Positions 18,573 to 27,344 of a stretch of DNA of 64,000 nucleotides are shown here, one piece after another. The stretch comes from UBA8389 sp942493385 (GTDB taxonomy: Bacteria > Bacteroidota > Bacteroidia > Bacteroidales > UBA1402). The position numbers and the translations under genes were made by a program. Below the pieces are notes generated by a model. That model was not told the origin of the DNA and ran no database searches. It was given only the letters and a program-made list of their open reading frames with translations. Each line of letters starts with the position of its first letter. Position 1 is the first letter of the stretch. The DNA lies in contig OW818699.1 in the NCBI GenBank assembly GCA_942493385.1, forward strand, positions 806,001-870,000, read 5' to 3'.

Positions 18573-20825
18573 ATGAAAAACAAGATATATAAGATAGGTT
18601 TAGGTGCTCTATTGACATTTTCCCTTGCACTCACAACTGGCTGTAGTGATGATTTTTTAGCTGATAAACGGCCTTATGGAAGTTTCGGTCCGGATCAAGT
18701 CTATGGTGATTGGAATTCAGTGAAACTTCGTCTAAATTATTTGTATCAGAAATCTGCGCCTTATACCAAGGGTTACAACCTGACAGTAAATAATTATCCA
18801 CCTGATTTATGGCCTGTAGGATTACCGGATATGCTGTCTGCAAATGCTGATGAATTTACCGGATTCGGTGTATATACTGATTCTGCAAGTGTTTGGACAA
18901 ACATGAACATTCACAAGTTTTTTTTCTATGGTATCAATGAAAGTCCATGGAAGAAAATGCGAGAATGTACGGACGTTATAATAAATGTCAATAAGAGTCC
19001 TACGTTGACGGACGAACAAAAACATGAGGCTGAAGGTCAGGCTCGTTTCTTCCGTGCTTCTCGTTATTTTCGCTTATTTAAGCGATATGGTGGTGTTCCA
19101 ATTGTTCGCGATTTGCAAAGCGCACTAAGTGGTGACCGTGATTCGTTGGCTATCAAACGTCAATCAACTGAACAAACCTATCAGTTCATGATTGAAGATT
19201 GTGTTTACGCCGGTGAACATTTGCCAGCCCGTTGGCTAGAAGAAGCCAATGATTGGGGGCGAATCACCTCAGGTGCAGGCTATGCAATGGCGGGTATCAT
19301 CGCTAATTACTATGCTAGTCCAATTTTCAACCGTGCAGATTCAATTTCACGTTGGGAGGAAGCTTACGAACTGAATAAAAAGGCTTTGGAGAAATTGGCT
19401 GAGGGTAACTTCGGGCTTGCCTATGAAGGTACTCCGGGTACAAATGCCAGCGAGTGGGCATCGATATGGTGTAATATGACTTCAGGAAACGGACTAATCT
19501 CCGAAGCAGTTTATACAGAAATTTGTAACAATGCTATGGGAGAGAATGGCCTGTATAACTGTTGGGAGCAAAGTATTCGTCCCGGAAATGCCAATGGTGG
19601 TGGTGGACTTACACCCTCTGCAGAGGAAGTGGATCTATTCCCTATGGCTGATGGAAAACGTCCTACTGAAACCGGGAGTTACATGTACGACAAAAAGTTA
19701 TTGTTTCTGAACCGTGATCCTCGATTCTATCGCACTTTTTCTTTCCCAGGTGTGGAGTGGAAATACAGTGGTAGTGTTTCGGCTGACAAAGCCACACAGT
19801 GCCCTTATCAAAGTGGTACGGATTATAAGTTGATGAATTTTGCCTGGTATCGTACAGCTGAAGATGCTGTTGATCCGCTGCAAAGCGGTTATTTTACCGA
19901 TTTGTTAGGGAGTAATGGAGCATCGGTTTATGTACGAAAGAAATCTCAAGATTATTCCTTGGGCAAGAACCCGTTATATGTATTCCAGAATGACGGTGGC
20001 TTTACCTTGAACGGTCAACCATTGTTAGCCATACGTTTTGCCGAAGTTTTATTAAATTATGCAGAGGCGGCATGTGGTGCCAATCACCTTGATGAAGCTT
20101 GGGCAGCACTAATCAAGATTCGTCAACGTGTAGGTTATACAGGTGATTGTGGGCTGGATCCTGTTCTAAAAAGTGACCGGGCAAGAATGTTTGAAGCAAT
20201 TTTGTACGAACGCCGTATAGAGCTTGCTTATGAAGGTAAACGATTCGATGATTGTCATCGTTGGATGCTCTTTGACGGTGGAGTTGGTCAGGATCAAATT
20301 TATAGCGAGTGGACAATGAGTGGTTGGAATGGAAATACCTGTGCTTATCTTGGCGTGACACCACTCAATGCGATTTCTCGTCATAAATTAGAATTGTTTT
20401 TTGACCCGTCCATCTATATCGGTGAAAAAACCGCACTTACCAATCCGTTCACTGTGCTCGGAATAACTTATCCTAAAGCGCTGACACTTACAGAGGATAT
20501 GACTACCACACAGACTATTGACGGTAATGGAGAAATACAGTATACGTTTAAAAACACGAATGTTCAGGCACTTGCTGCATTTTACAATCAATATTTGATT
20601 CGTAAGGATGTTGCAACGATGGTCAGTACTACCTCCTCTAATGTCTCACCTATTTGGAGTAAAAACTGTTATTTTATGGGATTAAGTTCAGGAGATCAAG
20701 ACAACAATCCTCGTGTTGTTCAAACAGTTGGTTGGGATAGCAAATTTGGAGGTGCTGGTGTTTTTGACCCCTTAAGTAAAAATCCTGTTACAAGTATTGA
20801 GAGTGAAATAGTTGTAGTAGAATGA
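18573..20825 (+). CDS. SusD/RagB-type surface glycan-binding lipoprotein
   Basis: A 750-residue lipoprotein, longer than the usual 500-650 of the family. The ATG at 18573 gives MKNKIYKIG... with lipobox LTTGC, acylated cysteine at residue 24. The ATG at 18546 overlaps the SusC end and would displace the signal peptide, so it is rejected. The N-terminal TPR-like half has EGQARFFRASRYFRLFKRYG and GGVPIV. The C-terminal half has the RagB/SusD signature RFAEVLLNYAEAACG and ILYERRIELAYEGKRF. It forms the lid of the SusC pore and hands over glycan. A strong hairpin follows the stop. Confidence 0.92.
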   Translation: MKNKIYKIGLGALLTFSLALTTGCSDDFLADKRPYGSFGPDQVYGDWNSVKLRLNYLYQKSAPYTKGYNLTVNNYPPDLWPVGLPDMLSANADEFTGFGVYTDSASVWTNMNIHKFFFYGINESPWKKMRECTDVIINVNKSPTLTDEQKHEAEGQARFFRASRYFRLFKRYGGVPIVRDLQSALSGDRDSLAIKRQSTEQTYQFMIEDCVYAGEHLPARWLEEANDWGRITSGAGYAMAGIIANYYASPIFNRADSISRWEEAYELNKKALEKLAEGNFGLAYEGTPGTNASEWASIWCNMTSGNGLISEAVYTEICNNAMGENGLYNCWEQSIRPGNANGGGGLTPSAEEVDLFPMADGKRPTETGSYMYDKKLLFLNRDPRFYRTFSFPGVEWKYSGSVSADKATQCPYQSGTDYKLMNFAWYRTAEDAVDPLQSGYFTDLLGSNGASVYVRKKSQDYSLGKNPLYVFQNDGGFTLNGQPLLAIRFAEVLLNYAEAACGANHLDEAWAALIKIRQRVGYTGDCGLDPVLKSDRARMFEAILYERRIELAYEGKRFDDCHRWMLFDGGVGQDQIYSEWTMSGWNGNTCAYLGVTPLNAISRHKLELFFDPSIYIGEKTALTNPFTVLGITYPKALTLTEDMTTTQTIDGNGEIQYTFKNTNVQALAAFYNQYLIRKDVATMVSTTSSNVSPIWSKNCYFMGLSSGDQDNNPRVVQTVGWDSKFGGAGVFDPLSKNPVTSIESEIVVVE

Positions 20826-20830
20826 GTTAA

Positions 20831-20867
20831 GAAAACGGTTTCAGTTGTATAAATTGAAACCGTTTTC
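20831..20867. terminator. Bidirectional hairpin between SusD and the HTCS gene
   Basis: GAAAACGGTTTCA at 20831-20843 pairs perfectly with TGAAACCGTTTTC at 20855-20867 around an 11-nt loop. It sits between two convergent genes and can end transcription from either side. Confidence 0.8.
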
Positions 20868-20899
20868 AATTTGTACCATTCCTGTGAATGTGTTTGATA

Positions 20900-23800
20900 T
20901 CAGTCACTATTTTTCTTGGGTTTATAGGCTTTTGGAGTAACACCCATTTTCCTCTTGAACACTTTGGTAAAATAATTGGGATCGTTGAAACCGCACATAT
21001 AGGAGATTTCAGAAATGGAGTATATGCCTGATTCAAGGTATTGAATGGACCGTTTTAGTCTAAAATCGCATATTAAATCCACTGGGGCTAGACCAAGAAG
21101 CGTTTTCATCTTTCGATACACGATTGTGCGACTGATATTAAGTTCTTTAACGAAATCATCAACAGTGAGTTCAGCATTGTTTATGTTCAATTCCATGAAA
21201 TCCATAATCTTCTTAATCAGGATCTCATCGTAGGAGGTGATCAGTGGCTCTGAGGGCAAAAGGTCTATTCGATTCGTCGTCAAAGATTCCATAAAGGCCA
21301 CTTGCATTAGGCGGCGTTGCTTTAACAGTATTTGTATGCGCTTTTTAAGGAAGGTGGCACTGAAAGGTTTGGTTATATAATCGTCAATTCCGCTTTCAAG
21401 TCCATTGATCCGGTCATCCAAGGAGTCTTTGGCTGAAAGAAGAATGATGGGTATATGGCAAATATCATTATTTTCTTTAATTGAATGAACCATGTCTAAT
21501 CCGTCCATTTTGGGCATCATGATATCACTAATGATCATATCAGGAATCGTTCGGATTGCTTCCTGAAGACCTTCTTCACCGTTTCTGGCTTCCAAAACCT
21601 CGTATTCTGTCAATAAGATGTTTCTTAAAAATCTGGACAGCTCAATATTATCTTCAACGATTAAAATTGTTTTTCTATCTTGATTATCTTCCACTGAATT
21701 GGACTTTGCAAGGTTGCTTTCGTCCATTTCCTCCGTAGGGTATAATGACGGAGCCGGATTCATCATGCTATTTGAAAGTAGAAATTCTACGTGCTTATCT
21801 TCCTTAAAGTGATTGTTGCCCGTTTTAAATGAAACTTTGAATTCACTACCCATAGTTGGTTGACTATGAACTTCTATGCTTCCGTGATGCAGTTCGACGA
21901 GTTCTTTTGCCAGGGATAAACCTAGACCTGTCGAGTTCTGTAAAAAACTCATGTTGGTGAGCGTCTCAAACCGCTGAAAAAGCATGCCTATTTTGGTTTC
22001 ATTGATACCAATGCCTTCATCTTTAACGGCAATGAAAGCTTGATTTTTATCAACATTAAATTTTACGGTGATGGATTTTCCAGAGGGTGTATATTTGAAT
22101 GCATTGGAAAGTAAGTTGAAAAGAATCTTCTCAAATTTGTCTTTGTCAATCCAAAGATTGAAGTTCTCAAAATCGCTTTCCAATTGAAAATTGATGTTTT
22201 TCTCTTGAACAAGTAATTGGAAATTGTCCATGATGCGTGCTATAAAAACAACGACATCAACTTCCTCTACCAAAACTTTCATTTTATTGTTTTGAATCTT
22301 ACGGAAGTCCAATATTTGATTGACCAAACGTAGCATGCGGTTGGTATTGTTTTGGACAATTTGGAGGTGCTCTTTGCCGATGGGAGTCAGGTTTTCGTTT
22401 TCTAGTATTTCTGAAATAGGGCTGGAAATGAGTGTGAGGGGCGTTCTCAATTCATGAGAAACATCAGTGAAGAACCTTAGTTTGATTTCAGAAAGCTGTT
22501 GCTCCAAATCTACTTCATGTTTTAAACGGTAAAAAGTAAAAAGAATATAGCCAACCAATACGATCAAACCGATAAACAGTATGGAATAGAACAACCATGC
22601 CCAACCCGTTTCCCAGAAAGTGGGAGCAATGTCAATGTTCAATCCCTTTTCGTTGTTTACCCAATCACCATCGCTATTGGTTGATTTTACTAAAAATTGA
22701 AAATGCCCGTGGGGAAGATTCATATAGTTGGCTACTCGGTCCAAGTCTGCAAAATGCCATTCCGTGTCAATTCCTTTTAAGAAATAGGCATAGCGGATGT
22801 TACTGACATCCCTATAATCCAAAGCTGCAAACTGGATACTAAAGTTTCTTTGAGAAGCCTTTAATTTAATAGATGGATTTGCACTATTTTCAATAAGAAT
22901 TTTATGCTTCCCTTGCAACTTTAGTTCGGTGAAAATGATGGATGGAACAAAACGATCCCTTACCAACTTTTGAGGGTTGAACACTAACAGTCCATTGGCT
23001 GTACCGAATACAATTTCACCGTTTGCATTTTGTGCGACTGCACCCTCTGAGAAAAGAATGGGCTGTTTAAAGGAATAACTGTCATAATTTTCAAATAAGG
23101 CTTTTTCCGGATTGAAACGTGCAAGTGAACTTTGAGATGAAATCCATAGGTGACCTTCCTTGTCTTCAATGATGGAACGTGTCAAATCGGAGGGCAAACC
23201 GTTTTGTTCGTTATAAATTTTGAATACAAGGTTTTCGCTAAGTAAATCTTTAGAAACCAACTCATTGAGGCCTCCGGATTGAGTAGCTGCATAGATGCGC
23301 TTCTTTCGGTTTTCAAACAAGTACATCACATCATTGTTGCTAAGGGAAGTTTTATCCCAAGCCTTCCTAGTATTCCAATAGAACTTGATTTCTTCCGGGC
23401 GGTTGAATGAAGAAGAAAAAGTAATCAGGCCGTCATTGGTTCCTATTAGTAATACTCCATTCGTCCCCTCAATGATGTGTCTTACTCTCGAACCATGAGA
23501 AATTGGAAAATTTTTGAGCCGATTGCCTGCATTTAAAAAACGAATGGTATTCTCATCCATCCATTCAATTAGATTGAGCCCACCACCAAATGATCCAACC
23601 CAAATACGATGGTTGCGATCTTCAACCAACGTGTAGATACTATTATTGCTGATACTGTACTCGTCTGAAGGGTTGTGGATGAAATGTCTCACTTTAAAGA
23701 ATCCGTCTTTCCCCGACCTTTTAAGCCAAAATAGACCATCTTGTTTTGTCCCAATCCAAATATTACCCAAATGGTCCTCCATAAGGCAATAGGCGTTATC

Positions 23801-25237
23801 ACCAAAAGTGCAATCCTTTTTTTGTATACTGCCATTTGCCGACAAGTAACCAATTAGTTTCTCATTTTTATCATAGATGCGAATCTTACCATTTTTTGAA
23901 GCTACCCAAAAATTAGTTCTGCTATCTTTTAAAAGTGCCCGACATTCAATGGACTTTTCTCCAAAATTCGTAATGTTGAAATTCCTTTTAGAAAAGGATA
24001 TTTTGCCAAATGAGTTGTTTGTACCAAACCATAGGTTTCCCTGATAATCCGTAAAATAAGTGCGTATTGGAGGTGAAACAATAGTTGACGGCTCTTCTGG
24101 ATTGGTAAATAAATAAGTAAGTTTTTTTTCTATACGATTAAAATAACAAAAATCTCCTCCCCTTGGGACAACCCAAACATTGCCTTGTGCATCTTCATAA
24201 ACTAATTGAGTGAAAGGGCTTTCACTATTATTTTGCGCTCTAAAAGGAGACTGTAGCCTGATTGTTTTTTTTGAACCCCGGTCCATATAAAGAACGCCTG
24301 GCTTAGAGTCAAATAACCACAAATCATTCATTTTATCTTCATATAGTAGTTCAATACCTGTTGACCCTGGTATTGAAATGAGTTCTGACATCGCATTCTT
24401 CGTATTCAATAAAATCAATCCAGCATTGGTTCCCATGCCGATATATGAACCCTTTAAGGCCTTCATTATGTGTATTTTATTGACTTGAGTTGGCAAATCG
24501 ACGAACTGTACATTACTTTTGGACGGAATGTATTTTGCCAATATTCCAGTATTATTACCCAACCATATTTGTTGATCTTTCTCAACAAATAAATGGAATG
24601 GCAAATCTCCTTTCATTTTTTTCTTCCCTAAAATGGATACACCTTTGTCAGTCAAGATCCATTCATCATTTTGAAAATCTTGAGATACTGAATAAACGGT
24701 ATCACCTTTTAGTTTTTTTTCGTAAGCGCCGTACAGTTCGATATTTTTGTTTGTTAGAAACATTTCGTCGTCAATGCGAAAGTGATGGCCATTACTGCAT
24801 ACAATCCACGTGATCCCTTTCTTTAACGTATAAATTTGAATGACATGATTTGTTTGATGCAGTTGTTCCTCGGTTTTCTGTAATACATCGATGAAACTTT
24901 CTGTCTTGACGTCAAATAAATAAGCACGATTGTCCTGTGTATGGCACCAAATATTTCCTAAGCAATTTTCGGAAATTTTATCGATACGCGTATTACGCAT
25001 GGTACAACCATCACCTGGATACGATTTGTAGTATTTGAAATCGTAGCCATTAAATTTTGTTAATCCATTCCAAGTGCCTATCCAAATCAATCCATTATGA
25101 TCTTGCAAGATGTCATTAATAATACGGTGGTTGAGTCCATCCTGAACAGAATATTGTTTGACCTCGCATAGAGGCTGTGCCAATGCTGTAATTGCACTTA
25201 GTAACATTACAATGAAAGTGGTGTTTCGAATGCTCAT
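20900..25237 (-). CDS. Hybrid two-component system sensor-regulator (HTCS)
   Basis: A 1445-residue inner-membrane protein. The ATG at 25237 gives MSIRNTTFIVMLLSAITALAQ, a signal sequence; the longer frame starting at 25342 is not used. The periplasmic part is a two-bladed set of Reg_prop propeller repeats (DHNGLIWIGTWNGLTKF, GNIWIGTKQDGLFWL) plus a Y_Y_Y domain. A membrane segment lies near 870-893 (FYSILFIGLIVLVGYILF). Then follow HisKA with His at about 928 (DVSHELRTP), HATPase_c (DEGIG, STGLGLSLAKEL), a receiver with Asp near 1238 (SDIMMPKMDG) and an AraC helix-turn-helix (EISYMCGFNDPNYFTKVF). HTCS proteins sense imported oligosaccharides and activate the linked locus, so this one probably binds the AATTCCC-containing promoters. 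Confidence 0.93.
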   Translation of the reverse strand: MSIRNTTFIVMLLSAITALAQPLCEVKQYSVQDGLNHRIINDILQDHNGLIWIGTWNGLTKFNGYDFKYYKSYPGDGCTMRNTRIDKISENCLGNIWCHTQDNRAYLFDVKTESFIDVLQKTEEQLHQTNHVIQIYTLKKGITWIVCSNGHHFRIDDEMFLTNKNIELYGAYEKKLKGDTVYSVSQDFQNDEWILTDKGVSILGKKKMKGDLPFHLFVEKDQQIWLGNNTGILAKYIPSKSNVQFVDLPTQVNKIHIMKALKGSYIGMGTNAGLILLNTKNAMSELISIPGSTGIELLYEDKMNDLWLFDSKPGVLYMDRGSKKTIRLQSPFRAQNNSESPFTQLVYEDAQGNVWVVPRGGDFCYFNRIEKKLTYLFTNPEEPSTIVSPPIRTYFTDYQGNLWFGTNNSFGKISFSKRNFNITNFGEKSIECRALLKDSRTNFWVASKNGKIRIYDKNEKLIGYLSANGSIQKKDCTFGDNAYCLMEDHLGNIWIGTKQDGLFWLKRSGKDGFFKVRHFIHNPSDEYSISNNSIYTLVEDRNHRIWVGSFGGGLNLIEWMDENTIRFLNAGNRLKNFPISHGSRVRHIIEGTNGVLLIGTNDGLITFSSSFNRPEEIKFYWNTRKAWDKTSLSNNDVMYLFENRKKRIYAATQSGGLNELVSKDLLSENLVFKIYNEQNGLPSDLTRSIIEDKEGHLWISSQSSLARFNPEKALFENYDSYSFKQPILFSEGAVAQNANGEIVFGTANGLLVFNPQKLVRDRFVPSIIFTELKLQGKHKILIENSANPSIKLKASQRNFSIQFAALDYRDVSNIRYAYFLKGIDTEWHFADLDRVANYMNLPHGHFQFLVKSTNSDGDWVNNEKGLNIDIAPTFWETGWAWLFYSILFIGLIVLVGYILFTFYRLKHEVDLEQQLSEIKLRFFTDVSHELRTPLTLISSPISEILENENLTPIGKEHLQIVQNNTNRMLRLVNQILDFRKIQNNKMKVLVEEVDVVVFIARIMDNFQLLVQEKNINFQLESDFENFNLWIDKDKFEKILFNLLSNAFKYTPSGKSITVKFNVDKNQAFIAVKDEGIGINETKIGMLFQRFETLTNMSFLQNSTGLGLSLAKELVELHHGSIEVHSQPTMGSEFKVSFKTGNNHFKEDKHVEFLLSNSMMNPAPSLYPTEEMDESNLAKSNSVEDNQDRKTILIVEDNIELSRFLRNILLTEYEVLEARNGEEGLQEAIRTIPDMIISDIMMPKMDGLDMVHSIKENNDICHIPIILLSAKDSLDDRINGLESGIDDYITKPFSATFLKKRIQILLKQRRLMQVAFMESLTTNRIDLLPSEPLITSYDEILIKKIMDFMELNINNAELTVDDFVKELNISRTIVYRKMKTLLGLAPVDLICDFRLKRSIQYLESGIYSISEISYMCGFNDPNYFTKVFKRKMGVTPKAYKPKKNSD

Positions 25238-25249
25238 ATTTGTGGATTT

Positions 25250-25323
25250 AAAGGCTTGACAATGAGTAAAAAGAAAGCCTTTAGAATTGTGTGAATTTCT
25301 ATATGGTATAACGCAGTTGCGTT
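25250..25323 (-). promoter_or_regulatory. Inverted repeats upstream of the HTCS gene
   Basis: AAAGGCTT at 25250-25257 pairs with AAGCCTTT at 25275-25282, 13 bp before the HTCS start. A second inverted repeat, AACGCA-GT-TGCGTT, is at 25310-25323, just beyond the end of the upstream membrane-protein gene. One may be a weak terminator and the other a leader hairpin or operator; neither has a T-run. Confidence 0.35.
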
Positions 25324-25338
25324 GATTAGGTTCAAAAA

Positions 25339-26637
25339 TCAAATAAAGAACAAGATCGCTACGAGATTCAGCACGGTCAGAACACCGAATCCAATATACA
25401 GCGGCTTGGCCAACTCTTTTCGGTTGCCCGAGAACCCGATGGCGTAAAACATCTTCATGATGTTGTTGCTCAGCGTGGCGATGAGGCAGCTGGCAGTGAG
25501 AACGCCCAGTGAAATGCTTGTATAATGTCCTTCCAACAAGTTCAGTACAAATGGTGTGATGTCACTTGCTCCGGAAACAAAGGAAAGTAGTGTCAATCCT
25601 TTGGGGCCAATCCAAGTCAGGGTAAAATAGGTCAGCGCCGTAAAGACGATGTAAAGAAAGGCAAAAATCAAGGCAACCTTGAACTCCAATGGGTTGTCTT
25701 CGATTTCCACTTCCTCCTCTTCTAGAGCTACCTTGGGAATGTTTCGGTTATCCCGGTTTCCACGACGGATAAGAAAACCGATTCCGATGGATACGATCAA
25801 GAGTGACGTCATGGGTAAAACCATCATTCGAAATGCGGTCGTGTTGAAAATGGCAATAATAATCATCAACCTTAAGAACATCATGCCAACTGCCATGAAC
25901 ATTGCTGTGGCGTATTCCTGCAGGTGTTCCGCATTGGCGTGCTTGCATTTCCTGCCCAAAATAGTGATGGTGGCCGTGCTGCTATAAAGACCGCCAATAA
26001 GACCCGAAACTACGACTCCCGAATTTGGAAAAATATAGCGTTTCACCAGGTAACTCAGGTAGGAGATGCCCGAAACAATGACCGTGGCCAGCCAGATTCG
26101 ATAGGGTGTCAGGTTGATTTCCGGGAAAATGCGTTCATCAGGAAGCATGGGCAGAATGATAAAACAGATGAGCAGGAACTTGGCCAGCGTGATGAATTCA
26201 TCGTTGTTCATTTTCTGAGCGATTTCCACGAAGGTGGACTTCATTTCGGTGAGGACGAGTACGACGACCACGACGGAAACGTAAAACCAGGAGTCCATAA
26301 GACAGACCATGGGCCCCATGCAATACGTGATGAGTGCGGTGATGATGGAAGTGATGCCGTAGCTTGCCAGTTTGTTGACCTTGAACCAATAGTTCAGCCC
26401 CAGCAGAATAACCAAGGCCAATCCACCGCCTGTAAACAGTGTGAAGTCTCCGGGAGTTAGTTTGAACAAAATGTATCCGAACAGACCAATCAGCGTAAAG
26501 GTGCGGTCGGAACCGAAAAATGTGGCTTCCTTGTTCAGGTTCAGACGTCGTTGAGACAGCCCGATAAGCAGGGAAAAGGTAATGATGAGTAGAAAATCGG
26601 TGAGCCCGACTGGCAGGGTGTTGGTCCAATTATTCAT
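25339..26637 (-). CDS. MgtC/SapB-like DUF4010 membrane protein
   Basis: A 432-residue polytopic membrane protein with about 11-12 hydrophobic segments. The N-terminal part resembles MgtC/SapB (LLIGLSQRR), the remainder DUF4010 (SGVVVSGLIGGLYSSTATI, SGASDITPFVLNLLEG). A charged cytosolic loop EEEEVEIEDN lies near residue 305. The transported or sensed substrate is unknown; MgtC relatives affect Mg2+ and phosphate homeostasis. The start codon overlaps the stop of the upstream CYTH gene by 4 bp, so the two are translationally coupled. The HTCS gene begins 101 bp downstream on the same strand. Confidence 0.8.
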   Translation of the reverse strand: MNNWTNTLPVGLTDFLLIITFSLLIGLSQRRLNLNKEATFFGSDRTFTLIGLFGYILFKLTPGDFTLFTGGGLALVILLGLNYWFKVNKLASYGITSIITALITYCMGPMVCLMDSWFYVSVVVVVLVLTEMKSTFVEIAQKMNNDEFITLAKFLLICFIILPMLPDERIFPEINLTPYRIWLATVIVSGISYLSYLVKRYIFPNSGVVVSGLIGGLYSSTATITILGRKCKHANAEHLQEYATAMFMAVGMMFLRLMIIIAIFNTTAFRMMVLPMTSLLIVSIGIGFLIRRGNRDNRNIPKVALEEEEVEIEDNPLEFKVALIFAFLYIVFTALTYFTLTWIGPKGLTLLSFVSGASDITPFVLNLLEGHYTSISLGVLTASCLIATLSNNIMKMFYAIGFSGNRKELAKPLYIGFGVLTVLNLVAILFFI

Positions 26638-27119
26638 GGTGTAGCAGGTTTATCCCATTTTGAGAAGGGGTTTTTAACCAGTTGTGAATTGTAGTATTTC
26701 CGGTCGCCTGTCACTTCTTCGCCCAACCAAGAGGGACGGATGTACGCTTCCATTTCACTGCCAAGTTCCACTTCGGCAACAATTAGACCCTCATTTTCTC
26801 CCAAGAATTCGTCAACCTCAAAAATGTGCTTGCCCACTTTGATCTCATAGCGGAACTTGTCGATGTATCCTTCGGTGCAGAGCAATAATAATTCTTCAGC
26901 ATCTTGGAGGGAAATCTTTTTTTCCCATTCGTAGCGAGTGATTCCAGCGATGTTAGACTTGCCTTTGATGGTGATGTATCCCTTTTTGCCCTTGGTTCGA
27001 ATGCGAACAGTTCCACCTTTGCCTGAGGCCAGATAACCTTGCCGGATGCGGGATTTCTTGAATGCCAGATTCCGGAACTCAGAGACAACCAAAAACTTAC
27101 GTTCAATTTCGAGGGGCAT
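26634..27119 (-). CDS. CYTH-domain phosphohydrolase-like protein
   Basis: A 161-residue CYTH protein starting MPLEIERKFLV, the exact hallmark of the family (EXEXK pattern). Further conserved charged residues are RQGYLA, VRIRTKG, TIKGKS, YEWEKKI and FEVDEFLGENEGL. The start at 27119 is chosen over the in-frame non-ATG start at 27152 because the family begins here. CYTH enzymes form a metal-dependent beta-tunnel that hydrolyses triphosphates such as inorganic tripolyphosphate; the substrate here is not known. It overlaps the DUF4010 membrane-protein gene by 4 bp. Confidence 0.88.
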   Translation of the reverse strand: MPLEIERKFLVVSEFRNLAFKKSRIRQGYLASGKGGTVRIRTKGKKGYITIKGKSNIAGITRYEWEKKISLQDAEELLLLCTEGYIDKFRYEIKVGKHIFEVDEFLGENEGLIVAEVELGSEMEAYIRPSWLGEEVTGDRKYYNSQLVKNPFSKWDKPATP

Positions 27120-27162
27120 GCTTTTAAACTTGTGTGGGTCGGGGTATTCCAATCACTTCTTG

Positions 27163-27170
27163 CAAATATA
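27163..27170 (-). promoter_or_regulatory. -7 element of the CYTH/DUF4010 operon
   Basis: TATATTTG is a perfect TAnnTTTG match on the minus strand, 44 bp upstream of the CYTH start. Confidence 0.5.
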
Positions 27171-27344
27171 CCAATATATATTAAATGGTGTGACTGCCTA
27201 TAATATTATGCTAAAAAACATAGTTCTGTAACAGAAATTCAGAATTGGAATTGGTCACCGCTTTTTATACTTTGCAGAGCCTTTTTGCGAAGGCGATCGT
27301 TATTCAAATCATCTGTTACAATAACTTCTAAAGTGTTTAGTAGT

